Shown in pieces: positions 52,826 to 61,676 of a stretch of DNA of 64,000 bases. Every line of letters begins with the position of its first letter. The first letter of the stretch is position 1. This stretch comes from Gordonia rubripertincta (lineage in GTDB: Bacteria; Actinomycetota; Actinomycetes; Mycobacteriales; Mycobacteriaceae). Both the position numbers and the translations under genes were made by a program. Location: positions 1,860,001 through 1,924,000 of the forward strand of contig NZ_CP136136.1 in NCBI RefSeq assembly GCF_038024875.1, in the 5' to 3' direction. A model generated the notes under the pieces. The model was given only the letters and a program-made list of their open reading frames with translations. It had not been told where the DNA came from and ran no database searches.

Positions 52826-52845
52826 AGGAGCGGGGTTGGTCTGCG

Positions 52846-53958
52846 TCAGCCGACGCTGAGCATGTCGTAGGACGCGAGGTCCTTCGACAGCTTGGTGACG
52901 TGGGCGTCCGCGTCGCCGAGGGTGTGGCTGATCGCGGTCAGGCGGCTCACGTAGTGCGCGATCGGGTACTCGGCGGTCATGCCGATGCCGCCGTGCATCT
53001 GGATGGCCTCCTGGCCGATGAGGCGTGCCGAGCGAACGGTCTGCAGCTTCACCCGCGACGCGATGGCCGCGTCGGCGATACCGTCGGCGAGGGCGGTCGT
53101 CGCGTACAGCACCAGGCTCCGGGCGAGCTCGAGCTGGACGTACATGTCCGCGGCGCGGTGGGTGAGCGCCTGGAAGGTGGCCAGCGGAACACCGAACTGC
53201 TTGCGCGACTTGAGGTATTCGACGGTCAGCTCGAGGCTGCGCTCCATGGCGCCAAGGGCCTCGGCGCACAGTGCGGTCTGGATGCCGATCTCCGCGTTGG
53301 CGATGAGCTCCGACGCGTCACCGCTGCCGAGGCGGGTGGCCTGGGCGTCGTTGAACGTGAACTCGGCGCCGCGTCGACGATCGTGGGTGCGGTACGCGGT
53401 GCGGGTGACGCCCTCGGCGTCGGCGTCGATGAGGAACAGCCCCACCTCGTCGCCGACACGTGCCGAGACGATCAGCTTGTGTGCGGAATCGCCGTGTCCG
53501 ACAAGGGTCTTGGTGCCGTTGAGCACGCCCTCGGCAGTGGCGGTGGTGGACACCGCGGCCACCGGCCAGCGGTCGCCGGGCTCATTGTGGGCGAAGGCCA
53601 TCAGCAGCTCACCGGAGGCGAGGCCGCCGCGCAGCTCGGCGCGGGTCGCGTCGGCGGCGGCGTCGAGCAGCGAGCCGGGGACGAGCACCGAGTCCAGGTA
53701 CGGCTCGGGGGCCAGGGCGCGACCGAGTTCGGTCATCACGCTGGTGAACTCGACCGGTCCGGCGTCCATGCCGCCCTCGGACTCGGGGAAGGTCAGGCCG
53801 AGGATGCCGATCTCCGCGAGCGACTTCCACACCTTCTCGCTCCAGCCGAGATCGGTGTCGGTCACCTTGCGGAGGGTCTCCACGTCGTAGGTCTTGGTGA
53901 GGACCTCGCGCACGGTGTCGCGCAACATCCCCTGTTCTTCGGAAAGCTCGAAATCCAT
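52846..53958 (-). CDS. Acyl-CoA dehydrogenase, non-catalytic-type partner subunit
   Basis: A 370-residue acyl-CoA dehydrogenase-fold protein (MDFELSEEQGMLRDTVREVL start, KSRKQFGVPLATFQALTHRAADM, IQMHGGIGMTAEYPI). The usual C-terminal catalytic-Glu segment is not evident. It lies 48 bases downstream of a second dehydrogenase gene. Such pairs form alpha2-beta2 enzymes in actinobacteria (for example the ChsE steroid side-chain enzymes) with one active site per heterodimer. The exact substrate is unknown. The ATG follows AAGGAC. Confidence 0.85.
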   Translation of the reverse strand: MDFELSEEQGMLRDTVREVLTKTYDVETLRKVTDTDLGWSEKVWKSLAEIGILGLTFPESEGGMDAGPVEFTSVMTELGRALAPEPYLDSVLVPGSLLDAAADATRAELRGGLASGELLMAFAHNEPGDRWPVAAVSTTATAEGVLNGTKTLVGHGDSAHKLIVSARVGDEVGLFLIDADAEGVTRTAYRTHDRRRGAEFTFNDAQATRLGSGDASELIANAEIGIQTALCAEALGAMERSLELTVEYLKSRKQFGVPLATFQALTHRAADMYVQLELARSLVLYATTALADGIADAAIASRVKLQTVRSARLIGQEAIQMHGGIGMTAEYPIAHYVSRLTAISHTLGDADAHVTKLSKDLASYDMLSVG

Positions 53959-54006
53959 TGTTGTCCTTGGTCTGTGAAGTCGAAGTGAGGTCAGAGGGGT
54001 CGGCGG

Positions 54007-55200
54007 TCAGAGACCGAGGACCGCCTTGTCGATGATCTGGCGCTGGACCTCGGAGGAACCGCCGTAGATCGAGACCTTGCGGTAGTTCAGGTAGGTCGGG
54101 GCGGCGAGCTGGGCCCACTCGGGAGCGGTGACCGCTGCGCTGCCGTTCGCGGCGTCGACGTCGACCTCGGCGACCGGGAGCGAATCCGGTCCGGCGATGT
54201 CGGCGATGAGTTCCATCGCGGCCTGCTGCAGCTGGCTTCCCTTGAGCTTCAGCAGCGACGATGCCGGGTTCGGCTTGCCGTCGGCCGACGACGCGGCGAC
54301 GCGCAGCTGGGTGATCTCGAGGGCGAGCAGCTCGTTCTCCAGTTCGGCCAGGCGGGTGGCGAACAGCGGATCGTCGAGCAGGGTGCCGTTGGCGGTGCGG
54401 GTCCCCTTGGCGAGCTCCTTGGCGCGCGCCAGCTTCGACTTGGTGTAGCCGACGCGGGCGATGCCGTTGCGCTCGTTGCCGAGCAGGAACTTGGCCTGCG
54501 TCCAGCCGCTGTTCTCCTCGCCGACCATGTTCTCGACGGGCACGCGGACGTCGTTGAAGAAGACCTCGTTGACCTCGTAGCTGCCGTCGATGAGCTGGAT
54601 CGGGCGCAGCTCGATGCCCGGGGTGTCCATCGGGATCAGGAACATGCTGATGCCGGCCTGCTTCTTGACGTCCGGGTTGGTGCGGGCGAGCAGGAAGATC
54701 CAGTCGGCGTACTGGCCCAGCGTGGTCCAGGTCTTCTGGCCGTTGATGACGTAGTGGTCACCGTCGAGGACCGCGCGGGTCTTGAGCGAGGCGAGGTCGG
54801 AGCCGGCCTCGGGCTCGGAGAAGCCCTGGCACCACCAGATGTCGAGGTTGGCGGTCTTGGGCAGGAACTTCTCCTTCATCTCCTGCGACCCGAACTGGGC
54901 GATGACCGGACCGATCATGCTGACGTTGAACGGCAGCGGATCGGGGACGAACGCCAGGCTCATCTCCTCGCGGTAGATGTGATGCTGGATCGGCGTCCAG
55001 TCCTTGCCGCCCCACTCGATCGGCCAGCTCGGCGTCAGGATGCCGTGCTCGTTGAGGACGCGGGATGCCGTGACGATGTCGTCGGGGTAGTTGAGGCTGC
55101 CCTCTTCGTTCCGCTTGCGGAGGTCCTCGGGGACCTTCGCGAAGATGCCGCGCAGTTCCTCGCGGAACGCCTCTTCCTCCGGACTGAACTTCAGGTGCAT
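54007..55200 (-). CDS. Acyl-CoA dehydrogenase, catalytic-type partner subunit
   Basis: A 397-residue acyl-CoA dehydrogenase. WWCQGFSEPEAGSDLASL is the flavin/acyl loop, and YGGSSEVQRQIIDKAVLG is the C-terminus of the FadE subgroup in which the base is the Glu of LLGNERNGIARV in the middle rather than a C-terminal Glu. With the neighbouring gene it probably forms a heteromeric enzyme for branched or steroid-like acyl-CoAs (inference from the pairing). A TetR gene lies divergently upstream. Confidence 0.87.
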   Translation of the reverse strand: MHLKFSPEEEAFREELRGIFAKVPEDLRKRNEEGSLNYPDDIVTASRVLNEHGILTPSWPIEWGGKDWTPIQHHIYREEMSLAFVPDPLPFNVSMIGPVIAQFGSQEMKEKFLPKTANLDIWWCQGFSEPEAGSDLASLKTRAVLDGDHYVINGQKTWTTLGQYADWIFLLARTNPDVKKQAGISMFLIPMDTPGIELRPIQLIDGSYEVNEVFFNDVRVPVENMVGEENSGWTQAKFLLGNERNGIARVGYTKSKLARAKELAKGTRTANGTLLDDPLFATRLAELENELLALEITQLRVAASSADGKPNPASSLLKLKGSQLQQAAMELIADIAGPDSLPVAEVDVDAANGSAAVTAPEWAQLAAPTYLNYRKVSIYGGSSEVQRQIIDKAVLGL

Positions 55201-55292
55201 GGGTTCTTCTCTACTCCTGTCAGGGGTTGCCGGGTGTTCGGCGACACCAATCACGGACCGTCTGCCTGGAAGACCTGGAAGACCGACCGCTG

Positions 55293-55310
55293 ACTAAGCG
55301 CTTGCTTAGT
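55293..55310. promoter_or_regulatory. Palindromic operator between dehydrogenase and TetR genes
   Basis: ACTAAGC-GCTT-GCTTAGT, perfect 7-bp arms with a 4-base centre, in the divergent promoter region. Position and form fit a TetR operator that would control both the acyl-CoA dehydrogenase pair and the regulator itself. Confidence 0.65.
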
Positions 55311-55395
55311 GATAAGTTGCACTATGCCGCGCATCAAGGGCGGTGTCAATCGGCTGGAGAAGGCGCGAGGTCGCCGAGCGAACGAGGGGGTCAAC

Positions 55396-56010
55396 GTGGT
55401 CTCGTCGACCGAACCGACGACCCGGATACAGCCGGTCGCGGCCCGGGAGCGGTTGCTGCTGGCCGCTGCCGAGGCGTTCGCGGCGAAGGGCTTCAACGCC
55501 ACGACGACCCGGGACATCGCCAACGGCGCGCAGATGAGTTCGGCGGCGGTCTACGTGCACTTCCGGTCCAAGGAGGAGCTCCTCTTCGAGCTCTCCGAGG
55601 CGGGGCACCGGATCATCCTGGGCATGATCGACGAGGTCGACGACCCGGCGGTGGCGCCCGCCGAACGCCTGGCAACGGTCGTCGGCGCGTTCACCGAGCA
55701 CCACGCGCGCGAGCACGTACGCGCCCGCGTTGTGAACTACGAGTTGGGGTCGCTGGCGCCCGATCACCTCGAGACGGTCATGGAGTTGCGGCGGGAGATC
55801 ACCCGCCGGGTGCGGGCGATCGTCGATGCGGGAATCGAGAACGGCGACTTCGACGTCGCCGATTCCCAGGCCACCACCAACGCGATGCTGTCGATGGGCA
55901 TCGACGTCGCACGATGGTACCGCGCCGAGAACTCTCTCCCGCCCGAGGCGATGGGAAAGTTCTACGCGGAGCTGGCCACCCGGATGGTGGGGCTGCGGGA
56001 CCGGGACTGA
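55396..56010 (+). CDS. TetR-family transcriptional regulator
   Basis: A 204-residue regulator with HTH TTTRDIANGAQMSSAAVYVHFRSKEEL (about residues 38-64). GTG at 55396 has a strong GAGGGGG site and places the HTH at the usual distance from the N-terminus; an ATG at 55324 is in frame and would add 24 residues. Divergent from the dehydrogenase pair, with a palindrome between them. The probable effector is an acyl-CoA, by analogy only. Confidence 0.86.
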   Translation: MVSSTEPTTRIQPVAARERLLLAAAEAFAAKGFNATTTRDIANGAQMSSAAVYVHFRSKEELLFELSEAGHRIILGMIDEVDDPAVAPAERLATVVGAFTEHHAREHVRARVVNYELGSLAPDHLETVMELRREITRRVRAIVDAGIENGDFDVADSQATTNAMLSMGIDVARWYRAENSLPPEAMGKFYAELATRMVGLRDRD

Positions 56011-56024
56011 CCCCCGGCGTCCGT

Positions 56025-57281
56025 TCAGGATTCGCCGACCGCAACCGGTTCCGGCGCGTCTTCCGTTGCAGTGGTGGCTGCCTCGGCTCTGGTCGCGGTA
56101 CGCCGCATGACGACCGCGAGTGCCGCGCCGAACAGTGCGACGGCGAGGACGTAGCCGACGTATCCGATGACCGTCGAGCGAAGTCCGATGTGGGACACGA
56201 CTATTCCGGCTATCACCGCCGGCACGCTGAACGCGAGGTAGCTGGCGACGAACACCGAGGAGAAGACCTGTCCGCGCTGGGCGGGAGGGGTCGCGGCGGT
56301 GATGTTGTCCATGGCGCTGAGGAAGGTCGCCGCCCATCCGGAGCCGGCCACGAGCGAACCGAGGATGTAGAGCGGCAGGACCTCGGTCATGACGCCGGAC
56401 AGCGAGATCAGCACGCCGATCGCGAGGGTCGGGTAGCCGAAGGCCTGTTTCACCGTCGCCGGCCGTCCCGTGATGAACAAGGAGGTGACCGTCGCGCTGG
56501 CGAAGAAGGTGAAGAGGATGAGTCCGGCCTCGCCGTGATTGGTGACCCCGAAGACGCGTGCGACGACGGAGGAACCGAGCGACAGGTACAGCCCGCCGAG
56601 GGACCAGGTGGCCACCAGGGTGGGGGCCGACGCGAAGAACACGGGGCGGACCTCGCGGGGCACCCGAACCTGGGGTGCGAGGGTCGTGGCCAGGTGCCGG
56701 CGTGAGGTGAAGGCCACGCGCTCGCGGGTCTCGGGGACCACGAGGAGTGCGATGAGCAGCGCCGCGAACAGGCCGAGGATGACCTCGTAGACCAGGATTC
56801 GGGGCGCGGGTGCGTACTCGACGAGCAATCCGGCGACGCCGACGCCGGTGGCGAGGCCGAAGGCCGGGGCGGCGCCGATGATCGTCGAGCCGAGTCGGGC
56901 GGTGGGCTGGAGGTCGACGGTGGTCGCGGTGAGGGTGCCCATGGCGGCGCCGGTGGCGAGGCCCTGCAGGGCGCGGGCGGCGAGCAACGTACCCACGTCC
57001 TGGGCCACGACGAAGAGCACCATGCTGGCGATCAGCAGGACGAGTGCGACCGCGAGCACGGGACGTCGGCCGATGTGGTCGGACAGCGACCCCACCGTCA
57101 GCAGGCTCACCAACATCGTGACCACATAGACGGCGAAGACCAGGGTCAGGGTGAGCGACGAGAAACCCCAGAGCTCCTGGTAGATCGGATACAGCGGCGA
57201 CGGTGCGGCGGAGGCGAAGAGCACCATCACGTACGTGGCCGCGATTAGCCAAAACGCGCGGTGGGGATGTAGTGGCGCCAC
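56025..57281 (-). CDS. MFS transporter (drug/metabolite efflux type)
   Basis: A 418-residue, 12-helix major facilitator protein. The loop motif after helix 2 is visible as GSLSDHIGRRPVL, and ALQGLATGAAMG and AATPPAQRGQVFSS are also typical. It is divergent from a TetR gene with two matching palindromes between, which suggests efflux of a compound sensed by that regulator. TGGGGTG occurs in frame here (56672-56675) without a break. Confidence 0.87.
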   Translation of the reverse strand: MAPLHPHRAFWLIAATYVMVLFASAAPSPLYPIYQELWGFSSLTLTLVFAVYVVTMLVSLLTVGSLSDHIGRRPVLAVALVLLIASMVLFVVAQDVGTLLAARALQGLATGAAMGTLTATTVDLQPTARLGSTIIGAAPAFGLATGVGVAGLLVEYAPAPRILVYEVILGLFAALLIALLVVPETRERVAFTSRRHLATTLAPQVRVPREVRPVFFASAPTLVATWSLGGLYLSLGSSVVARVFGVTNHGEAGLILFTFFASATVTSLFITGRPATVKQAFGYPTLAIGVLISLSGVMTEVLPLYILGSLVAGSGWAATFLSAMDNITAATPPAQRGQVFSSVFVASYLAFSVPAVIAGIVVSHIGLRSTVIGYVGYVLAVALFGAALAVVMRRTATRAEAATTATEDAPEPVAVGES

Positions 57282-57295
57282 GTCGTCTCCTTAAA

Positions 57296-57309
57296 GCAAA
57301 TTCCGTTGC
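57296..57309. promoter_or_regulatory. TetR operator copy 1 (MFS side)
   Basis: GCAA-ATTCCG-TTGC inverted repeat. The same GCAA-N6-TTGC layout, with similar flanks in the opposite orientation, recurs at 57346-57359. Confidence 0.55.
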
Positions 57310-57345
57310 ATTTAGAACGACGATAGACGTGTACTACTTCCAAAA

Positions 57346-57359
57346 GCAATCGGATTTGC
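57346..57359. promoter_or_regulatory. TetR operator copy 2 (TetR side)
   Basis: GCAA-TCGGAT-TTGC inverted repeat, 50 bp from copy 1. On the other strand it reads GCAAATCCGATTGC, close to copy 1. It overlaps the leader just before the TetR start at 57372. Confidence 0.55.
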
Positions 57360-57371
57360 AATAATGGCTCC

Positions 57372-57989
57372 ATGGCTATGGGAGGCGCAACGCCGCAGAT
57401 GGACTCCGCGGACGCGGCACCGCGCGCGAAGAGGCCCGGCGGTCGAAGCGCTCGCGTGCAGACGGCGGTGTACGCCGCCGTCGGACAGCTCGTCGGTGCC
57501 GGCCAGCGCGACACGATGACGATCCCCGAGGTCGCCGACCTCGCCGGCGTCAACCCGACCAGCATCTACCGCAGGTGGGGCTCGATCGACGCACTCCTGG
57601 GCGAGGTGGCGGTCGCTGCACTGACGCAGGGCGAGCCGCTGCCTGACACGGGTGTGCTCCGCGACGACATCGCGGAGTGGGCGCGTGTGATCGCCGCCGA
57701 CATCGGCCGGCCGAAGCGGCGGGCGTACTTGCGTGCGATGGTCGCGGCGCGCGACGACGTCGTCGAGGTGTGCCCGTGCTGGGAGGTCCGCCGCGAGCAG
57801 GCGGAGGAGATGATCGCCAGGGCCCGGGAGCGCGGCGAGGCGACGCCGTCGGTGCGGCAGCTCCTCGACCATGTGATCGCACCGCTCTACCATCACGCGG
57901 TCTTCGGTCTCGCCGTCGACGACGCCTACGTCGCCGAGCTGGTCGACGACGTCGCGGCGATGCTGGGAGCGGCCCCGGGGTCCGCCTGA
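57372..57989 (+). CDS. TetR-family transcriptional regulator
   Basis: A 205-residue regulator with HTH MTIPEVADLAGVNPTSIYRRWGSIDAL (about residues 49-75). The C-terminal domain resembles TetR_C regulators of multidrug pumps (RAYLRAMVAARDD, LLDHVIAPLYHHAVFG). Divergent from the MFS gene and likely its repressor through the twin GCAA-N6-TTGC sites; the amidase follows by 18 bases. Confidence 0.87.
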   Translation: MAMGGATPQMDSADAAPRAKRPGGRSARVQTAVYAAVGQLVGAGQRDTMTIPEVADLAGVNPTSIYRRWGSIDALLGEVAVAALTQGEPLPDTGVLRDDIAEWARVIAADIGRPKRRAYLRAMVAARDDVVEVCPCWEVRREQAEEMIARARERGEATPSVRQLLDHVIAPLYHHAVFGLAVDDAYVAELVDDVAAMLGAAPGSA

Positions 57990-58007
57990 GGGCGATAGGG
58001 TCCGGGC

Positions 58008-59420
58008 ATGAAGAAGGTTCACGCGTTCAGAGACGATGCACTCGGTGATCTCGACGCGGTCGGCATCGCCGACGCGATCGCCGCCCGGGAGATCTCGGCC
58101 GCCGAGGCGGTCGAAGCGGCTCTCGCCCGGATCGACGCGGTCAATCCGCAGCTGAGCGCGATCGCCTTCGACGACCGGGAGCGAGCCCGCAAGCGCGCCG
58201 TCGACAGTGACTTCCCGGCCGGGTCGTTCGTCGGGGTGCCGTCGATCATCAAGAACAACACCGACTTCGCGGGCCTGCCCACCTGTCACGGTTCGGCTGC
58301 GGTGACCCCGAACCCGGCTGCGGCGAACGAGGCGTTCACCAATCAGTTCCTGGCGACGGGGGTCAATCTCGTCGGGGCGTCGAGCATGCCGGCCTTCGGG
58401 CTGACCGCGACGACCGAGTTCGTCGACCGCGAACCGACGCGCAATCCGTGGGACACCGACTACTCCGCCGGCGGCTCCTCAGGTGGTTCCGCCGCGCTCG
58501 TGGCCGCGGGTGCGCTGCCGATCGCGCACGCCAACGACGGTGGCGGGTCGATCCGGATCCCCGCTGCCGCATGTGGTCTGGTGGGGCTCAAGCCGAGCCG
58601 GGGTCGTACCGCGCCGGCGAAGCAGACCAGGGATGCGCCGATCGACCTGGTGTGCAACGGGATCGTGAGCCGGTCGGTGCGTGACACTGCACGCTTCCTC
58701 GACGACTCGCAGGGCTTCCGTCCCGGCCCCGGCCTGCCGCCGGTAGGTCTGGTGGAGGGGCCGGGGGAGAAGCGGCTGCGGATCGCACTGATCACCGAAC
58801 CGATCACCGGCCAGCTGCTCGACCGGGACACCCAGCGGTGCGTGTCCGAGGTCGCCGAACTCGTCGAATCACTCGGCCACCGAACGGAGATGGTGCCCCT
58901 GCCGGTGGACCGCGCCTACATTCGGCAGTTCATCGATTACTGGTCGCTGCTGGCCTTTGCGCTGGACCGCACCGGTAAGCGATTGCATGACAAGGGTTTC
59001 GACCGCAAGCAGCTCGACCCGTTGACTCGCGGTCTGTCGCGCAACGCCCTGCGGCACTTCTATCGGATGCCGTCGTCGATCCGCGGTCTCCGACGCTCCA
59101 CCGCCGCGTTCCGGTCGCTGCACGAGCAGTTCGACGTGATCCTGTCGCCGACCCTCGCACACCTGCCGCCGGAGATCGGTTACCTCGATCCGGGTATCGA
59201 CTTCGGTGAGGCGATGGACCGCCTCACGCGCTACGTCGCCTTCACGCCGGCGAACAACACGTCGGGTACTCCCGCGATCAGTCTGCCGCTGGGACAGTCG
59301 ACGTCGGGACTGCCCGTCGGCATACAGCTCTCCGCGGACCTCGGTGACGAGCGGACGCTGCTGGAGTTGGCGTTCGAGCTCGAGGCGGCACGCCCGTTCG
59401 CGCGGATCCAGGACGCCTGA
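58008..59420 (+). CDS. Amidase (amidase-signature family)
   Basis: A 470-residue serine hydrolase. The Ser-cisSer-Lys triad is visible as lysine in VPSIIKNNTDFAG (about residue 83) and serines in DYSAGGSSGGSAALVAAG (about 150-167), followed by GGSIRIPAAACGLVGLKPSRGR. It hydrolyses an amide of unknown identity. It directly follows the TetR gene and may be co-regulated with the efflux pump. Confidence 0.9.
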   Translation: MKKVHAFRDDALGDLDAVGIADAIAAREISAAEAVEAALARIDAVNPQLSAIAFDDRERARKRAVDSDFPAGSFVGVPSIIKNNTDFAGLPTCHGSAAVTPNPAAANEAFTNQFLATGVNLVGASSMPAFGLTATTEFVDREPTRNPWDTDYSAGGSSGGSAALVAAGALPIAHANDGGGSIRIPAAACGLVGLKPSRGRTAPAKQTRDAPIDLVCNGIVSRSVRDTARFLDDSQGFRPGPGLPPVGLVEGPGEKRLRIALITEPITGQLLDRDTQRCVSEVAELVESLGHRTEMVPLPVDRAYIRQFIDYWSLLAFALDRTGKRLHDKGFDRKQLDPLTRGLSRNALRHFYRMPSSIRGLRRSTAAFRSLHEQFDVILSPTLAHLPPEIGYLDPGIDFGEAMDRLTRYVAFTPANNTSGTPAISLPLGQSTSGLPVGIQLSADLGDERTLLELAFELEAARPFARIQDA

Positions 59421-59449
59421 GCCTCGTCCCCCAGCCCCACCACGAACGA

Positions 59450-59483
59450 CCAGGTCCACCACCTCGGAAGGTGGTGGACCTGG
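59450..59483. terminator. Bidirectional terminator hairpin
   Basis: A perfect 15-bp stem (59450-59464 with 59469-59483) with a CGGA loop between the convergent amidase and symporter genes. Confidence 0.78.
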
Positions 59484-59509
59484 CCAGAAAGGTGGATTTG
59501 CCGGGAAGG

Positions 59510-61153
59510 CTAGTGCTGCACGGCTTTCTCCGCACCGATACCGGTGAGGGAGCGAACCTCCATCTCCGCGTTGCGTTCCGGGGTTCCGACGTCGCTCGGC
59601 GAGGTCAGGGTGCCGACGATGCCGAGGACGAAGGCCAGCGGGATCGAGACGATGCCCGGGTTGGCCAGCGGGAACCAGGCGAAGTCGGCGCCGGGGATCA
59701 TCGCGGTTGACGAGCCGGAGACGGCCGGCGAGAAGACGATCAGCAGGATCGTGGAGATGAGGCCGCCGTACATGCTCCACAGGGCGCCGCGGGTGTTGAA
59801 GCGCTTCCAGTAGAGCGAGTACACGATCGTCGGCAGGTTCGCCGCCGCGGCGATGGCGAAGGCCAGGGCCACCAGGAAGGCGATGTTCTGACCGTTGGCC
59901 AGGATGCCGAGGACGATGCCGAGGACGCCGAGCACGACGACGGTGTAGCGCGAGACGCGGACCTGGTCGTCCTCACTCACCTTGTTGCGCTTGATGACCG
60001 ACGCGTAGATGTCGTGGGCGAATGATGCCGACGCGGTGATCGCCAGGCCGGCGACGACGGCGAGGATGGTGGCGAAAGCGACCGCGGAGATGATGCCGAG
60101 GAGTACCACACCGCCGAGTTCGAAGGCCAGCAGCGGTGCTGCGGCGTTCTGTCCGCCTGCTGCGGCGAGGATCTTGTCCGGTCCGACCAGCGCGGCCGCG
60201 CCGTAACCCAGGATCAGGGTGAACAGGTAGAAGGCGCCGATGAGCGCAATCGCCCAGACCACCGACTTACGAGCCTCTTTCGCGGTCGGCACGGTGTAGA
60301 AGCGCATCAGCACGTGCGGCAGGCCCGCGGTGCCGAGGACCAGGGCGATGGCCAGCGAGAGGAAGTTGATCTTGGACTCGAGCGAACCGCCGTACTGGGC
60401 GCCGGGTGCGAGAACGTCACGCGAGGCAACCTTTTCGCTGCCCGAGCTGCTGATGGCGTCCTGGGCGGCACCGAGGATCGACGACAGGTTCATGCCGAAC
60501 TTGGCGAGCACGATGAAGGTCATGATCGCCGCGCCGCTGATGAGCAGCACCGCCTTGATGATCTGCACCCAGGTGGTGCCCTTCATGCCGCCGATGAGCA
60601 CGTAGACGATCATCAGCGCGCCGACGACGGCGATCACGATCGACTGGCCCACGCGACCCTCGATGTCGAGGAGCAGGGCGACGAGGCCACCGGCACCGGC
60701 CATCTGGGCCAGAAGGTAGAACAGCGAGACCGCGAGGGTCGAGATGGCCGCCGCGAGACGGACCGGGCGCTGCTTCAGGCGGAAACTGAGGACGTCGGCC
60801 ATCGTGAACTTGCCGGTGTTGCGCAGCAATTCGGCGACGAGCAGCAGCGCGACGAGCCAGGCGACGAGGAAGCCGATGGAGTAGAGGAAGCCGTCGTAGC
60901 CGTAGACCGCGATGGCGCCGGCGATGCCGAGGAAGCTGGCCGCCGAAAGGTAGTCACCGGCGATGGCGATGCCGTTCTGGGGGCCGGAGAAGCCGCGGCC
61001 GCCGGTGAAGAAGTCCGCGGCCGAGTTGTTGTTCTTGCTGGCCCGGATGACGATGTACATCGTCACCGCCACGAAGGCGGCGAAGATCGCGATGTTGGCG
61101 ACCGGGCTGCCGACCGTGGCGGCGAGCGTGGTGGTGTGGACGGAGGTGTTCAC
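59510..61153 (-). CDS. Sodium:solute symporter, acetate permease ActP-like
   Basis: A 547-residue SSS-family transporter with about 13 helices. AADFFTGGRGFSGPQNGIAIAGDYLSAASFLG at the N-terminus and GLPHVLMRFYTVPTAKEARKS are typical of ActP/MctC monocarboxylate carriers. The GTG start overlaps the stop of the DUF485 gene by four bases, the usual yjcH-actP pairing. Confidence 0.88.
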   Translation of the reverse strand: MNTSVHTTTLAATVGSPVANIAIFAAFVAVTMYIVIRASKNNNSAADFFTGGRGFSGPQNGIAIAGDYLSAASFLGIAGAIAVYGYDGFLYSIGFLVAWLVALLLVAELLRNTGKFTMADVLSFRLKQRPVRLAAAISTLAVSLFYLLAQMAGAGGLVALLLDIEGRVGQSIVIAVVGALMIVYVLIGGMKGTTWVQIIKAVLLISGAAIMTFIVLAKFGMNLSSILGAAQDAISSSGSEKVASRDVLAPGAQYGGSLESKINFLSLAIALVLGTAGLPHVLMRFYTVPTAKEARKSVVWAIALIGAFYLFTLILGYGAAALVGPDKILAAAGGQNAAAPLLAFELGGVVLLGIISAVAFATILAVVAGLAITASASFAHDIYASVIKRNKVSEDDQVRVSRYTVVVLGVLGIVLGILANGQNIAFLVALAFAIAAAANLPTIVYSLYWKRFNTRGALWSMYGGLISTILLIVFSPAVSGSSTAMIPGADFAWFPLANPGIVSIPLAFVLGIVGTLTSPSDVGTPERNAEMEVRSLTGIGAEKAVQH

Positions 61154-61509
61154 AGCGACGGGCCGCCTTCCATCTCGTTGCGGATGGCCTCGGCACGCGG
61201 GTCGAGTTCGCGGTTCGCGAAGCGTACGTACAGACCGGTGATGACGAACGTGGTCACGAACTGCAGCAGCCCGAGGATCAGGCCGAGGTTGATGTTGCCC
61301 CACACCTGGATCGCCATGAAGTCATGCGCGAAGGCGCCGAGCAGCACATAGACCGCGTACCAGATCAGGAAGAACGCGGTCATCGGGAAGATGAACTTGC
61401 GCAGGCGCGCCTTCAGTTCCTGGAACTGAGGGCTGTTCTGCATCTCGATGAACTGCTCGCCCGACGGCGCATGCGGTGGTGCCGCTGCTGGTTGGTCGAT
61501 GTTCGACAC
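61150..61509 (-). CDS. DUF485 membrane protein (YjcH-like)
   Basis: A 119-residue protein with two membrane helices (IFPMTAFFLIWYAVYVLLGAF and GLLQFVTTFVITGLYVRFA) and the KARLRKFIFPM lead typical of DUF485. A partner of the adjacent symporter in acetate transport operons. GTG start after GGAGG. Confidence 0.87.
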   Translation of the reverse strand: MSNIDQPAAAPPHAPSGEQFIEMQNSPQFQELKARLRKFIFPMTAFFLIWYAVYVLLGAFAHDFMAIQVWGNINLGLILGLLQFVTTFVITGLYVRFANRELDPRAEAIRNEMEGGPSL

Positions 61510-61676
61510 GCTGTCCTCCAAGTCGATGGGGCCACGGCGGGGACCCGCTGTGATGGCACTTCGGGGAACAGCCTGAATGAGGCGCAGATCACACCGCAAT
61601 CGGTGTCGTGGGTCACACGCCGAAGGAGGTCGACTGTGCGACGGGCGGTCGATCAGGTCCGACGAACGGTGAACGG

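Noticed and set aside
56672..56675. CCTGGGGTGCG in the MFS gene as another frameshift
   Set aside because: Membrane helices continue in the same frame on both sides.
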